In this document: positions 45,022 to 54,399 of the stretch, one piece after another | Layout of the letters: each line of letters opens with the position of its first letter | Position numbering within the stretch: position 1 is the stretch's first letter | Source: an uncultured Candidatus Entotheonella sp. | GTDB taxonomy: Bacteria > Tectomicrobia > Entotheonellia > Entotheonellales > Entotheonellaceae | Reading direction: 5' to 3' | Assembly (NCBI GenBank): GCA_951828535.1 | Contig: OX639990.1 | Span: 1,971,300-2,035,299, forward strand | Length of the DNA stretch: 64,000 bases | The notes under the pieces: model-generated | Told to the model about the DNA's origin: nothing | What the model saw: the letters and a program-made list of their open reading frames with translations, nothing else | Database searches by the model: none | Position numbers and translations under genes: made by a program

Positions 45022-45936
45022 ATGAACGCTTCACCCCTCACCCCACCGGTCGGGCCTGCCCCGGCGCTCTTCGACGCCGACTTCATGCGCAAGCTCGAAA
45101 CCCTGCACCTGCTGGCGCGCAAGCTGTTTCGGGGGCAGAGCCAGAACGACCGCACCACCTTGCGCCGCGGCATGGGCCTGGAATTCGCCGACCACCGCCG
45201 TTACCAGCCCGGCGACGATTTCCGCTACGTCGATTGGAACGTCTACAGCCGCCTGGACCGCCTCTTCCTCAAGGTCTTCGCCGCCGAGGAGGACCTCACC
45301 ATCCATTTGCTGGTCGATACCAGCCGCTCGATGCAGGAGGGCCAGCCGTCGAAGATCGACTTCGCCCGCCGGGTGGCCGCGGCGCTGGGCTACATCGGCC
45401 TCAACAGCCTGGACCGCGTTGGCGTGGTGTCGTTCGCCGACGAACTGGGCCACCCCAGGCCGCCGCAGCGCGGTCGGCAGCAGATCGTCACCATGCTGCG
45501 CTATTTCGAGGCCCTCGGTTGCGGAGGCGGCACCAACCTGAACCGCGTGCTGCGCACCTACGCCCGCCAGAGCCGCAAGACTGGCCTCGCTGTTGTCATT
45601 AGCGACCTGTTCGACCCGCAGGGCTACGCCTCCGGCCTGGACGCCCTGGCTTACGCCGGCTTCGACGCGCTGGTGATTCAGGTGGTAGCCGAGTCGGATG
45701 TCAACCCGACCTTCAGCGGCGCCGTGCGCCTGCACGACGTCGAGACCGGCCAGCAGCGCCGCCTGACGGTCAGCCAGCGCCTGCTCGCCCGCTACCGCGA
45801 CAAGGTGGCGGCGTACTTCGCCGGCATCGAGACGTATTGCCTGCGGCGCAACATTGAGTATCTGCGCGTCGTCACCACGGTGCCGTTTGAGGACGTCGTC
45901 CTGCGGTATCTGCGGCGCGGCTTGTATGTCAGTTAG
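45022..45936 (+). CDS. DUF58 (VWA-like) protein of the MoxR cluster
   Basis: The 304-residue product has the DUF58 signature FADHRRYQPGDDFRYVDWNV near residue 52 and a VWA fold with the MIDAS motif DTSRSM near residue 98. DUF58 proteins are the usual partners of MoxR ATPases. I chose ATG 45022; a GTG at 44998 would extend it by eight residues. It follows 8.3 kb after moxR. Confidence 0.93.
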   Translation: MNASPLTPPVGPAPALFDADFMRKLETLHLLARKLFRGQSQNDRTTLRRGMGLEFADHRRYQPGDDFRYVDWNVYSRLDRLFLKVFAAEEDLTIHLLVDTSRSMQEGQPSKIDFARRVAAALGYIGLNSLDRVGVVSFADELGHPRPPQRGRQQIVTMLRYFEALGCGGGTNLNRVLRTYARQSRKTGLAVVISDLFDPQGYASGLDALAYAGFDALVIQVVAESDVNPTFSGAVRLHDVETGQQRRLTVSQRLLARYRDKVAAYFAGIETYCLRRNIEYLRVVTTVPFEDVVLRYLRRGLYVS

Positions 45937-45994
45937 TGCATTTTCGTATCGGATAGAATCTTGAAGAGGCCAAGTGATTCCTGATTCAGATTTG

Positions 45995-46099
45995 CCCTCG
46001 CCCCAACCCTTTCCCGCCAAGGGAGAGGGAGCAAAACCATCTTCGCAGGGACGGCTCAGTCCCCTCCCCCCACCGCGGGGAGGGCTAGGGAGAGGGGGG
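45995..46099. repeat. REP/BIME-like repeat pair
   Basis: CCCTCGCCCCAACCCTTTCCC, a hairpin with AGGGAGAGGG, then a linker of about 35 bases and the opposite unit CCCCTCCCC...GGGAGGGCTAGGGAGAGG. The same pair occurs at 53652 (inverted) and 56886. Such repeats can stabilise mRNA or bind nucleoid proteins. It fills most of the 241-base gap before the BatA-like gene. Confidence 0.75.
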
Positions 46100-46131
46100 C
46101 GTATGATCGGAAATTGCTCTGGCAGTGGAAC

Positions 46132-46159
46132 GTCGGATGACGTCTACGGTGAATCCGAC
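46132..46159. repeat. GTCGGAT-type dispersed palindrome
   Basis: GTCGGAT at the left and ATCCGAC at the right form a hairpin with a 14-base centre, 18 bases before the BatA-like gene. It is very like the copy at 50802. Confidence 0.65.
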
Positions 46160-46177
46160 CTACGATAGGGAACACCC

Positions 46178-48037
46178 ATGGTCTGGCTCAACCCGGCGGC
46201 ACTCGCCTTGCTCGCCTTCGTGCCCGTGCTCCTGGTGCTGCACGCGCTGCGCTACCGGCGGCGCGACGTGCGGGTCAGCACGCTGTTCCTGTGGGAGAGC
46301 GTGGCGCGCGAGGCGCAGGGCAGCCTCGGCCTGCGGCGGCTAGTGCAGAACCTGCCGCTGCTGTTGCAGATCCTGCTCGTCTGCCTGCTGGCCGCGGCGC
46401 TCGCCGAACCGGCGCTCACCGGCCAGGCCGTGCCGAGCCGCGATGTCGTGCTGGTGCTCGACGTCAGCGCCAGCATGCAGACCCGTACCGGGCAAGGAAC
46501 GCGCTTTGCACAGGCCAGGGAACACGCCCTGCAGGTGTTGCAGGAACTGCCCGCCGGACGCCAGATGGCCGTCATCACTGCCGGCCGACAGCCGCGTGTG
46601 GCGGCGTTTTTCAGCAGCGAGAAGGCCCTGTTGCGACAGACCCTCCGCGACCTAGAGGCCAGCGACGCCACCGGTAACATGCGGGAAGCGCTGTTTCTGG
46701 CACTGTCGCTCACCCAGGGCAGCGGCTCGCACGAGATCATCGTCATCGGCGACGGCGCCTACCCGCGAATCGCCGAGCTGACGCAACTGCGCCAACAACT
46801 CGGCCACCAGTTGCGCCACATCCAGGTCGACGGCGGCGACACCAACGTCGGCATCACGCGCTTCGCCTTCCGGCAGGTGCCGGACGCTCAAGGACTCTAC
46901 GAGGTGCTGCTGACCGTGAAGAATTTCTCGCCGCAACCAGTCGCGGTGCCCTTGCGCCTCAGCATGCCGCCGCAACAACCGTTGGAGCGCCAGCTAAGCC
47001 TGCAGCCCGGCCAGCAGGAAGTCATCGTGTCGACCGTTGTCGGCCCTCTGCAAGGCGTCGCCGAGGCCGAGTTGGCGCTGGACGACGACCTGGCGCTGGA
47101 TAACCGCGCTTACGGCGTCGCCGCCGCGCCGTCACAGACCTGGATTCTGCTCGTCGGCGAGCCGAACTACTTCCTGGAAACGCTGCTCACCGCCATGCCC
47201 GGCGTGTTCGTCAACGTCGTGCCGCAGGTATCGGCGGACATCCTGCCGCGCCTGCTGGCGTCGAACCGCCTGATCATTTTCAACGGCGTCACCCCGCCGC
47301 CGCTGCAGCGCGGCAATTACCTGCTGATCAACGCCGTGCCGCCGGACGACCGGGTGCGGCACACCGGCACGGTGGCGCAGCCGCGCGTGGTGGACTGGGA
47401 GCGTCAGCACCCGCTGCTGCGCTTCGTCGATCTGGCTGACGTGCACATCGCCGAGGCTCTGCAACTGACGCTGCAAGACGGCGCCCACAGCCTCGTCGAC
47501 GCGCCGGACACGCCGTTGCTCGGTCTCATCGAGGAGCCGAACCTGCGCGTGGTCGTCCTCGGATTCGACCTGATGCAGTCGGACCTGCCGCTGCGCGTCG
47601 CCTTCCCGGTATTCATCGGTAACCTGCTGCGCTGGCTTTCTCCCCCGGAATCCGACGGCGGCGGCCAGATTCAGGCCGGAACCCCTTACCCGCTGTACCT
47701 CGATACCCCCCTATCGCGCATCTCCGTGCAGGACCCGGAGGGTCGGCAGCGAGAGTACGAGGTGCAGGGCAACCCGTGGATTTTTTCCGACACCCGGCGC
47801 GTCGGCGTGTACACCCTGCGCGCCGGGGACACGTTCAAGCGCTACCTGACGGTCAACCTGCTGGACGACGGCGAGTCGGACATCAACCCCGCGAACAAGC
47901 TGCCGCCGCTGACACCCGGTGAAGCCGCTGCCTCAGCTCCTGCCGGCAGCGCCGAAACGCCGCTGTGGCTCGCCCTGACGCTGGGCGCGGTGGCCGTTCT
48001 GAGCGCCGAGTGGTTCACCTGGTGCCGGGACTTCTGA
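46178..48037 (+). CDS. BatA-like VWA membrane protein
   Basis: The 619-residue product has the BatA N-terminal domain: two transmembrane helices (residues 5-22 and 61-80) around LFLWESVA. A VWA domain follows with the MIDAS motif DVSASM near residue 95. The remainder is beta-rich and exported, and a last transmembrane helix lies near residue 600. Together with MoxR and DUF58, Bat-type proteins are associated with envelope integrity and aerotolerance. The next gene starts one base after its stop. Confidence 0.9.
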   Translation: MVWLNPAALALLAFVPVLLVLHALRYRRRDVRVSTLFLWESVAREAQGSLGLRRLVQNLPLLLQILLVCLLAAALAEPALTGQAVPSRDVVLVLDVSASMQTRTGQGTRFAQAREHALQVLQELPAGRQMAVITAGRQPRVAAFFSSEKALLRQTLRDLEASDATGNMREALFLALSLTQGSGSHEIIVIGDGAYPRIAELTQLRQQLGHQLRHIQVDGGDTNVGITRFAFRQVPDAQGLYEVLLTVKNFSPQPVAVPLRLSMPPQQPLERQLSLQPGQQEVIVSTVVGPLQGVAEAELALDDDLALDNRAYGVAAAPSQTWILLVGEPNYFLETLLTAMPGVFVNVVPQVSADILPRLLASNRLIIFNGVTPPPLQRGNYLLINAVPPDDRVRHTGTVAQPRVVDWERQHPLLRFVDLADVHIAEALQLTLQDGAHSLVDAPDTPLLGLIEEPNLRVVVLGFDLMQSDLPLRVAFPVFIGNLLRWLSPPESDGGGQIQAGTPYPLYLDTPLSRISVQDPEGRQREYEVQGNPWIFSDTRRVGVYTLRAGDTFKRYLTVNLLDDGESDINPANKLPPLTPGEAAASAPAGSAETPLWLALTLGAVAVLSAEWFTWCRDF

Positions 48038-48038
48038 C

Positions 48039-50795
48039 ATGCGCGTACTCTACCCCTGGTTCATCGCCCTGTTACTGCTGGCGCCGCTGCTGCTCCTGTG
48101 GTTGCGCCGCACGCCCCGGCGGCTCGCGCCGACGCGGCGGCGTCTGCTCAGCGGCCTGCGGCTGCTGGCGCTGTTGCTGCTGGTCGGCGGCTTGGCGCGC
48201 TTCGCCCTGACGCAGCCCGACGAGCAGGCCAACGTCGTCTTTGCGCTCGACCTGTCGCACAGCGTCAGCGCCGCGGTGCGCCAGCAGGCGCTCGATTTCA
48301 TCCGCGCCGTCAGCGGCGACAAGCGCCCGCAGGATGGTGCCGGGCTCGTCGTGTTTGGCACCGACGCCTTCCTTGAACACGATGTCGCCAGGCGCTTCAG
48401 CCTGCCCGAGATCGCCTCCGAGGTGGACGGCAGCGCCACCAACATCGCCCGCGCGTTGCAAGTCAGCGCCGCCAGCTTCCCGACCGATGGCGCCAAGCGG
48501 CTGGTGCTGCTCAGCGACGGCAACGAGAACGTCGCCTCGGCGGCCGAGGCCGTGTTGATCGCCCGCTCCCTCGGCGTGTCGGTCTATCCGGTGCCGTTGG
48601 GGCGCGGGCAGCAGGAGCCCGAGGTGCGAGTGGAAGAGCTGGTCGCCCCCAAGCAGATACGGATGGGCACGCCCTATCACGTCGAGGCCGTCGTCTTCAG
48701 CAGCATCGAAACCCCGGCGTCGCTGGAGCTGTTCCACGAGGGGTCCTTCGTGGCGCGGCAGGAGGTCGTGCTGCGGCCCGGCAAGAACCGCCACCGCTTC
48801 CTGGAACAGGCCAAGGCCGAGGGCATGCAGCTCTACCAGATCGTCGTCAACAGCCCGCACGACACCATGCCGGAAAACAACCACCGGCAAACCTTCACCG
48901 AGGTGCGCGGCCGCCCCAAGGTGTTGCGGCTCTACGACCCGCCGGACCAAGACGCGCCGCTCGTGCAGGCGTTGCAGCAGCAGGGGCTCGACGTGCGCAG
49001 CCGTCCGTGGCAGGACCTCCCCCACATGCTCAGCGATTACCTGGAGTACGCTGCCCTTGTCTTCGACAACGTGCCCGGCTTCGGCATTTCGGTGTCGCAG
49101 ATGGAGGTGCTGGAGCGCTACGTGCGCGACATGGGCGGCGGCGTGCTGATGCTGGGCGGCGAGAAGAGCTTCGGCGCCGGCGGCTACTACCGCACGCCGC
49201 TGGAGAAAATCCTGCCGGTGGACATGGACGTGCCCACCAAGGTGTCGATCCCCAGCCTGGCGATGGTCATGGTCATCGACCGCTCGGACAGCATGGGCAG
49301 CAACGTCAGCGGCGCGCCGTCGTCGGGCTTCGGCGACCGCACCACCAAGCTGGAGGTGGCCAAGATCGCCGCCTTTTCGTCAATGAAGCTGCTCAATCCC
49401 TTCGATCAGGTGGGGGTGCTGGCCTTCAATGCCGAGTGGGACTGGAGCGTGCCGATGAGCGAGGCGGGCAAGCGCGAGCAGATCGCCGGTCGGCTGGCCG
49501 CCCTCACCCACGGCGGCGGCACCGATCTGTTCCAGGCCCTGCAGGAAGGGCTCGGCACGCTGCGCGACGTGCCGGCGGTGAAGAAGCACCTGATCGCGCT
49601 GTCCGACGGCCTGACGCCGAACATGGCGTTCGAGCCGCTGATGCGCGACGCCGTGGCCGACAACATCACCGTCACCACGGTGGCGCTGGGGCAAGACGCC
49701 GACCGCACCCTCATGGACGCCATCGCGCACTGGGGCAAAGGGCGGAGCTATTACACCAGCGACGCCCTCAACATCCCGCGCATCTTCACCGCCGAGACCA
49801 TTCTGGTGTCGCGCAGCCTGATCGAGGAGGGCGCGTTCCAGCCGCTCTTGCAGCGTAATCACGAGTTGTTGCGGGGCGTGGGAATTGACGAGGCGCCGCC
49901 GCTGCACGGCTACGTGGTGACCTACGGCAAGCCGGCCGCCGAGGTGCTGCTCACCACCCCGAACGACGATCCGCTGCTGGCGGTGCAGCGCTACGGCTTG
50001 GGACACGCCGCGGCATTCACCGCCGATCTGGGGCCGCGTTGGGGTAAGGACTGGCTGCACTGGCCGCAGTTCGGGCCGTTCGCCGCCCAGCTTGTGCGCT
50101 GGGTGCAGCGAACGGGTACGCCCGAGAGCGTTGACGTACGGGTGGACGTGCGCGAGGGCCAAGCCGTCGTGCAGGCCGACGTGTATGACGCCGAGGACCG
50201 CTTCATCAACCGCCTCGACCTGCAGGGCAGCCGCGTGCTGACGCCGGAAAAGGACACCCTGCCGCTGGAACTGACGCAGACAGCACCGGGCCGCTACCAG
50301 GGGCGGTTTGCCGTCAGCGGTCGCGGTGAGTATCTTCTCAGCCTCGTGGGCCGCCAGGGGGAGGCGACCATCGGGCCGAAAACCGTCGGCATCGCCCTGC
50401 CCTATTCGGCGGAGTATCTGGGGCTGGACGTCAACCGCCACCTGCTGGCCCGGCTGGCGGAGCGCACCGGCGGTCAGGTGCTTCCTGTCGACGCGCCCGA
50501 GGATGCCGCCGGCATCCTGTTCAGCACCGCGCAGCCGTCCGATCTCCCATCGGGGCCGGGGCGCCCGCTGAACGACTTCTGGCCGTGGTTCGTGTTGGCG
50601 GCCCTGGGCGTCTTCGTGGCGGAAATCGCGGTGCGCCAGATCAGCCTGCCCGCCGCCTGGACGGCCCGCTGGCAGAATGCCCAAGCAACCCGGGCAGCCG
50701 TGCCGGGCTATTCGTACGACGAGTTGGAAGCCATCGTGCACCGTCGCGCCGAGGACCACCGGCATCGCAGCAGAGACTTGAGAGCGGTCAGATAG
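48039..50795 (+). CDS. Large VWA membrane protein with glutamine-amidotransferase-like region
   Basis: The 918-residue product has two N-terminal transmembrane helices (residues 4-22 and 42-60), and a first VWA-like domain with ALDLSHSVS near residue 67. A glutamine-amidotransferase-like segment follows (VRDMGGGVLMLGGEKSFGAGG near residue 364). A second VWA domain has a full MIDAS motif, VIDRSDSMGS near residue 411. One transmembrane helix near residue 850 precedes a short tail. Proteins of this build end Bat/MoxR clusters. It is separated by one base from the BatA-like gene. Confidence 0.88.
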   Translation: MRVLYPWFIALLLLAPLLLLWLRRTPRRLAPTRRRLLSGLRLLALLLLVGGLARFALTQPDEQANVVFALDLSHSVSAAVRQQALDFIRAVSGDKRPQDGAGLVVFGTDAFLEHDVARRFSLPEIASEVDGSATNIARALQVSAASFPTDGAKRLVLLSDGNENVASAAEAVLIARSLGVSVYPVPLGRGQQEPEVRVEELVAPKQIRMGTPYHVEAVVFSSIETPASLELFHEGSFVARQEVVLRPGKNRHRFLEQAKAEGMQLYQIVVNSPHDTMPENNHRQTFTEVRGRPKVLRLYDPPDQDAPLVQALQQQGLDVRSRPWQDLPHMLSDYLEYAALVFDNVPGFGISVSQMEVLERYVRDMGGGVLMLGGEKSFGAGGYYRTPLEKILPVDMDVPTKVSIPSLAMVMVIDRSDSMGSNVSGAPSSGFGDRTTKLEVAKIAAFSSMKLLNPFDQVGVLAFNAEWDWSVPMSEAGKREQIAGRLAALTHGGGTDLFQALQEGLGTLRDVPAVKKHLIALSDGLTPNMAFEPLMRDAVADNITVTTVALGQDADRTLMDAIAHWGKGRSYYTSDALNIPRIFTAETILVSRSLIEEGAFQPLLQRNHELLRGVGIDEAPPLHGYVVTYGKPAAEVLLTTPNDDPLLAVQRYGLGHAAAFTADLGPRWGKDWLHWPQFGPFAAQLVRWVQRTGTPESVDVRVDVREGQAVVQADVYDAEDRFINRLDLQGSRVLTPEKDTLPLELTQTAPGRYQGRFAVSGRGEYLLSLVGRQGEATIGPKTVGIALPYSAEYLGLDVNRHLLARLAERTGGQVLPVDAPEDAAGILFSTAQPSDLPSGPGRPLNDFWPWFVLAALGVFVAEIAVRQISLPAAWTARWQNAQATRAAVPGYSYDELEAIVHRRAEDHRHRSRDLRAVR

Positions 50796-50801
50796 CGAAA
50801 T

Positions 50802-50827
50802 GTCGGATGACGCTGCGCTAATCCGAC
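50802..50827. repeat. GTCGGAT-type dispersed palindrome
   Basis: GTCGGATGACGCTGCGCTAA followed by TCCGAC forms a hairpin between the large VWA gene and engB. A degenerate copy starting GCCGGATGACGCTGCGC lies at 52212 before metK. Confidence 0.7.
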
Positions 50828-50845
50828 CTACTGTGGGTACACGTT

Positions 50846-51445
50846 ATGAAAATCATCTCCGCCGAATTCGTTACCAGCGCCGCGTCCCCAACGCAATATC
50901 CGCGCCAACGGCTCCCCGAAGTGGCGTTCGCCGGACGCTCGAACGTCGGCAAATCCTCGCTGATCAACACCCTGGTGCACCGCAAGAACCTGGTTAAAAC
51001 CAGCGCCACGCCCGGCAAGACGCGCACCCTCAATTTTTTCGTGGTCAATGGACGGTTCAGCTTTGTCGATTTTCCCGGCTACGGCTATGCCCGGGTGCCG
51101 CGCGAGATGCAGGCGAGCTGGCGGCCGATGGTAGAGGCGTACATGAAGCACCAAGACATGCTGCGCGCTGTGGTGCACATCGTCGATTTCCGCCACACGC
51201 CCAGCGAACTGGATTGGCAATTACGCGCCTGGCTGCTGAACAAGCAGGTCAGCGTGCTGACGGTCGCCACCAAGACCGACAAGGTCAAACGCAACCAGCG
51301 CGCCGCCCACGAGCGGGAAATCCGCCGCGGCCTCGCCCTGCCGGACGACGAGCCGCTCCTGCTGTTTTCGTCCCACAACCACGAGGGCCGCCTGCGCCTG
51401 TGGCAGCGGCTGATGCCGTGGTTGGCGCCGGTGAGGGACGCGTAG
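50846..51445 (+). CDS. engB: Ribosome biogenesis GTPase EngB (YihA/YsxC)
   Basis: The 199-residue product has the TRAFAC GTPase motifs G1 GRSNVGKSS (residues 31-39), G2 region SATPGKT, G3 DFPGYG, and G4 TKTDK near residue 142. EngB assists assembly of the 50S ribosomal subunit. The length is normal and the ATG lies shortly after the palindrome at 50802. It stands outside the MoxR cluster. Confidence 0.96.
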   Translation: MKIISAEFVTSAASPTQYPRQRLPEVAFAGRSNVGKSSLINTLVHRKNLVKTSATPGKTRTLNFFVVNGRFSFVDFPGYGYARVPREMQASWRPMVEAYMKHQDMLRAVVHIVDFRHTPSELDWQLRAWLLNKQVSVLTVATKTDKVKRNQRAAHEREIRRGLALPDDEPLLLFSSHNHEGRLRLWQRLMPWLAPVRDA

Positions 51446-51492
51446 CCCATTCTCGTATCCAAAGAAAGCCGGTGCCCGATGGAATCGTTTGC

Positions 51493-51511
51493 GATATCAT
51501 TTTGATATCAT
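51493..51511. promoter_or_regulatory. Probable operator of the FitA/PIN pair
   Basis: The sequence reads GATATCATTTTGATATCAT and contains ATATCA-TTT-TGATAT, an inverted repeat in the leader 18 bases before the antitoxin ATG. RHH antitoxins of this kind bind such palindromes. A similar core is found at 62221. Confidence 0.5.
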
Positions 51512-51528
51512 CAACTCTGGAGGCAACT

Positions 51529-51783
51529 ATGGCAACCGTTAACGTACGCCAGTTGGATGAAGAAGTGGTGCGGCGTCTCAAGCTCCGGGCTGCCGGCAAC
51601 AACCGTTCACTTGAAAGCGAGGTGCGCCATATTCTCGAACGCGCTTCGGAAGACACTGTGTCAGCGAAACGCGCATCCTTTCGGGAGTTGGCCACAAGGC
51701 TTAGGCAAATGACCAGAGGCCGTGTGCAGACACCCTCAGAACGTCTCATCAGGGATGATCGAGACCGTGGACACCGGGTTTGA
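51529..51783 (+). CDS. FitA/VapB-type ribbon-helix-helix antitoxin
   Basis: The 84-residue product has the FitA N-terminal ribbon-helix-helix, with ATVNVRQLDEEVVRRLKLRA and NNRSLESEVRHILERA. The C-terminal tail is basic and presumably binds the toxin. The ATG is preceded by TGGAGG. The stop TGA overlaps the TTG start of the PIN gene by three bases, so translation is coupled. Confidence 0.92.
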   Translation: MATVNVRQLDEEVVRRLKLRAAGNNRSLESEVRHILERASEDTVSAKRASFRELATRLRQMTRGRVQTPSERLIRDDRDRGHRV

Positions 51784-52208
51784 TACGCCTGGTGGTAGAT
51801 GCCAGCGTTGCGGTCAAGTGGCTGGTCGAGGAAGAGGAATCGGAAACCGCAGAGAGGCTGCTCCGCGGCAACTTTGATTTGCACGCGCCTCGCCTGTTGG
51901 TATCCGAGGTCGCCAACGCGATATGGCGCAGAGCCCGAGCGGGTGAAATTGGGCGCGGTGAAGCCGGTATGCTGGTTCATGCCATTAGCGAGATGCCGCT
52001 TTACTGGCACAACGATGAGGAACTGGGGCCGGATGCAGTGCGGCTTGCACTGGCATTCGACCGTCCGGCCTATGATTGCGTCTATCTTGCACTTGCCCAT
52101 CGAATCGGTGCGCAGGTCGTGACAGCAGACGCACGTTTTGCGAATGCGTTGGCGGCAACCGAGCACGGCGGATCGGTAAAGCTGTTGGGCGATCTCGCGT
52201 TGGCGTAA
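51780..52208 (+). CDS. PIN-domain toxin (FitB/VapC-like)
   Basis: The 142-residue product has the PIN acidic residues Asp in LVVDASVAVKW (residue 7), Glu in LVSEVANAIW (near residue 43) and Asp in AYDCVYLALA (near residue 98) and VVTADARFA (near residue 116). It starts with TTG inside the stop of the antitoxin gene. It is predicted to be a metal-dependent RNase inhibited by the antitoxin. Confidence 0.93.
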   Translation: MIRLVVDASVAVKWLVEEEESETAERLLRGNFDLHAPRLLVSEVANAIWRRARAGEIGRGEAGMLVHAISEMPLYWHNDEELGPDAVRLALAFDRPAYDCVYLALAHRIGAQVVTADARFANALAATEHGGSVKLLGDLALA

Positions 52209-52349
52209 CGCGCCGGATGACGCTGCGCGAACCCGCGCCTGTGCTCCAACGAGACCTCAAGGTGCGACGCCACGGGCGCTGTGTTAAAATGTGCCCTTCG
52301 CAAACCCCCGCAAAACGTCTACCGGCATCCATCAAGGAGAACTGGATCC

Positions 52350-53555
52350 ATGCGCGCCACATTTGCCTCGGAAAGTGTAACGGAAGGTCACCCGGACAAG
52401 GTCTGCGACAAAATTTCGGATAGCGTCCTGGATGCCGCGTTGACGTTGGATCCCAAGGCCCGCGTGGCCTGCGAGACCCTGGTTTCCGAAAACCTGGTCG
52501 TGATCACGGGCGAGGTGAGTGAGTCCGTTCTGAACAATCTGGACCTTGAGAGCGTCGCCCGCGAGGCGGTGCGCGAGATCGGCTACACGTCGGCAGACAT
52601 CGGCTTTGACGCTGACACGTGCGAGGTTCAGGTGCACATGAAGCCGCAAAGCCCCGACATCTCCCAGGGCGTGTCCGGCGGCGAGGGTCTTTTCAAGGAG
52701 CAGGGCGCCGGGGATCAGGGCATGATGTTCGGCTACGCCACCAAGGAAGCCCGCCTGAACGACGTGGATACGGAACTGATGCCGACGCCCATCTACTTCG
52801 CCCATCGGCTCACGGGACGTCTGACCGAGGTGCGCAAAACGGGCGTCGTACCCGGCCTGTATCCGGACGGCAAGGCGCAGGTGGCCGTGGAGTACGAGGA
52901 CAATGTGCCGGTGGCCATCGCCAACCTGGTGATTTCCACGCACCACAGCCCCGACCTGAAACTCACCGACCTACGCACCGCCCTCATCGAGCACGTCGTC
53001 AAGCCGGTCGTCCCCGACCGCCTGCTGTCCCACAGCCTGATGGACGCCGAGCGCGACAAGCTCGACAGCACGGTGATCTTCGTCAACCCCACGGGCGCCT
53101 TCCTGCACGGCGGCCCCAAGGCGGACGCCGGCTTGACCGGCCGCAAGATCATCGTCGACACCTACGGCGGCATGGGCCGCCACGGCGGCGGCGCGTTTTC
53201 CGGCAAGGATCCGAGCAAAGTGGACCGCTCGGCGGCCTATATGGCCCGCTACATCGCCAAATGCGTCGTGGCGGCCGAGCTCGCCAACGTCTGCGAGGTG
53301 CAGATCGCCTACGTCATCGGCCACGCCAATCCCGTCAGCGTGCGGGTCGACACCGTGAATCCCACCGTCTCGGAAGAGAGAATCAGCCAAGCCATTCAGG
53401 ACGTCTTCGACATGCGCCCGGAATTCATCATCCAACGCCTCGACCTGCTGCGCCCAATCTACCGCCCCACCGCCGCCTACGGCCACTTCGGCCGCTCCGA
53501 ATTCCCCTGGGAAGCCACCGACCGCGTCGCCGACCTACAACGCGCCCTGGCGTAA
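52350..53555 (+). CDS. metK: S-adenosylmethionine synthase
   Basis: The 401-residue enzyme makes S-adenosylmethionine from methionine and ATP. Visible signatures are [18 protein letters not shown] (residues 8-25), [20 protein letters not shown] near residue 110, and [20 protein letters not shown] near residue 272. I chose ATG 52350, preceded by AAGGAGAA. I saw no SAM riboswitch in the 141-base leader, which holds a degenerate GTCGGAT palindrome. Confidence 0.97.
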   Translation: MRATFASESVTEGHPDKVCDKISDSVLDAALTLDPKARVACETLVSENLVVITGEVSESVLNNLDLESVAREAVREIGYTSADIGFDADTCEVQVHMKPQSPDISQGVSGGEGLFKEQGAGDQGMMFGYATKEARLNDVDTELMPTPIYFAHRLTGRLTEVRKTGVVPGLYPDGKAQVAVEYEDNVPVAIANLVISTHHSPDLKLTDLRTALIEHVVKPVVPDRLLSHSLMDAERDKLDSTVIFVNPTGAFLHGGPKADAGLTGRKIIVDTYGGMGRHGGGAFSGKDPSKVDRSAAYMARYIAKCVVAAELANVCEVQIAYVIGHANPVSVRVDTVNPTVSEERISQAIQDVFDMRPEFIIQRLDLLRPIYRPTAAYGHFGRSEFPWEATDRVADLQRALA

Positions 53556-53651
53556 CGGACCGTCGCCACGCGGCGGAACGGCGTGAGCCTCAACCGTCGC
53601 GCGGACCTCTGTCGTCTTCATTGCAATCGCCGATGATCTTGCAGGTCATAC

Positions 53652-53759
53652 ACCTCCCTAGCCCTCCCCTCGGTGGGGGGACGGAATCAGAGGGCCGCCT
53701 TCTTCGCGGAGGGGCCTTGCTCCCTCTCCCCTGGCGGGAGAGGGTTGGGGTGAGGGGGG
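53652..53759. repeat. REP/BIME-like repeat pair (inverted)
   Basis: It has the same two units as at 45995, in opposite orientation: CCTCCCTAGCCCTCCCC at the left and GGGAGAGGGTTGGGGTGAGG at the right. It fills most of the gap between metK and the restriction gene. Confidence 0.75.
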
Positions 53760-53817
53760 AAGGCCCGGAATGACGATTGTGGGGCTTTGAACGGGTCCGT
53801 GGGAAGGATTCAAACGG

Positions 53818-54399
53818 ATGATGGAGGCGTACGATCCCCTGCACTACGAGAATCTGGCTCGCAGCGTCGTGAACGCGCTGCTGCAAGCGGAAGCCGTCGC
53901 CATGCCGCCGGCAACCGAGTTTTCCGGCTCCGGCGTTTACGCGCTGTATTATGCCGGCGGGCTACCGTTTTACGAGGGGATCGCTTCTCAGGCGTGCCAT
54001 ACTCCTATCTATGTCGGCAAAGCGGCGCCGGCCGGGGGGCGAAAGGGCGGCAGAAGCAGCGGCGCGGACGGCAGCAGCGGCGAATTGTTCCGCCGCCTGC
54101 GGCAACACAGCAGGTCCGTCGAGCAGGCCCACAATCTGCATCTGAGCGAGTTCAGGTGCCGCTATCTGGTCGTTGTCCCGGTATGGATCGACCTGGCGGA
54201 GCGGTTCCTGCTCGAACACTTCCGGCCGGTGTGGAATACCGTGATCGACGGCTTCGGCAACCACGATCCCGGTCGCGGCCGCCGCGCCATGCGGCGCCCC
54301 CGGTGGGACGTCGTGCATCCGGGGCGGCCCTGGGCCGCGGCGTTGCAGACCGACGACACCGTCGAGGATGTCCTGTCGCTGCTGGATGGCAGAGCCTGA
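53818..54399 (+). CDS. Eco29kI-type GIY-YIG restriction endonuclease
   Basis: The 193-residue product fits the Eco29kI family of GIY-YIG nucleases. GVYALYY (Tyr41), PIYVGKA (Tyr65), RRLRQH (Arg93, His97), DLAERFLLEHF (Glu128) and PVWN (Asn140) match the spacing of the catalytic residues known for R.Eco29kI. The closing DGFGNHDPG and HPGRPWA are also characteristic. It is convergent with a methyltransferase, ending one base before that gene's stop. Eco29kI cuts CCGCGG, but specificity here is unproven. Confidence 0.85.
   Translation: MMEAYDPLHYENLARSVVNALLQAEAVAMPPATEFSGSGVYALYYAGGLPFYEGIASQACHTPIYVGKAAPAGGRKGGRSSGADGSSGELFRRLRQHSRSVEQAHNLHLSEFRCRYLVVVPVWIDLAERFLLEHFRPVWNTVIDGFGNHDPGRGRRAMRRPRWDVVHPGRPWAAALQTDDTVEDVLSLLDGRA

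Noticed and set aside
49380-50765. Minus-strand open frame of 461 codons opposite the large VWA gene
   Set aside because: Shadow of a well-supported gene; no motif or start signal.
52209-52349. Possible SAM riboswitch before metK
   Set aside because: I could not fold any known SAM aptamer from the 141-base leader; only a degenerate palindrome is seen.
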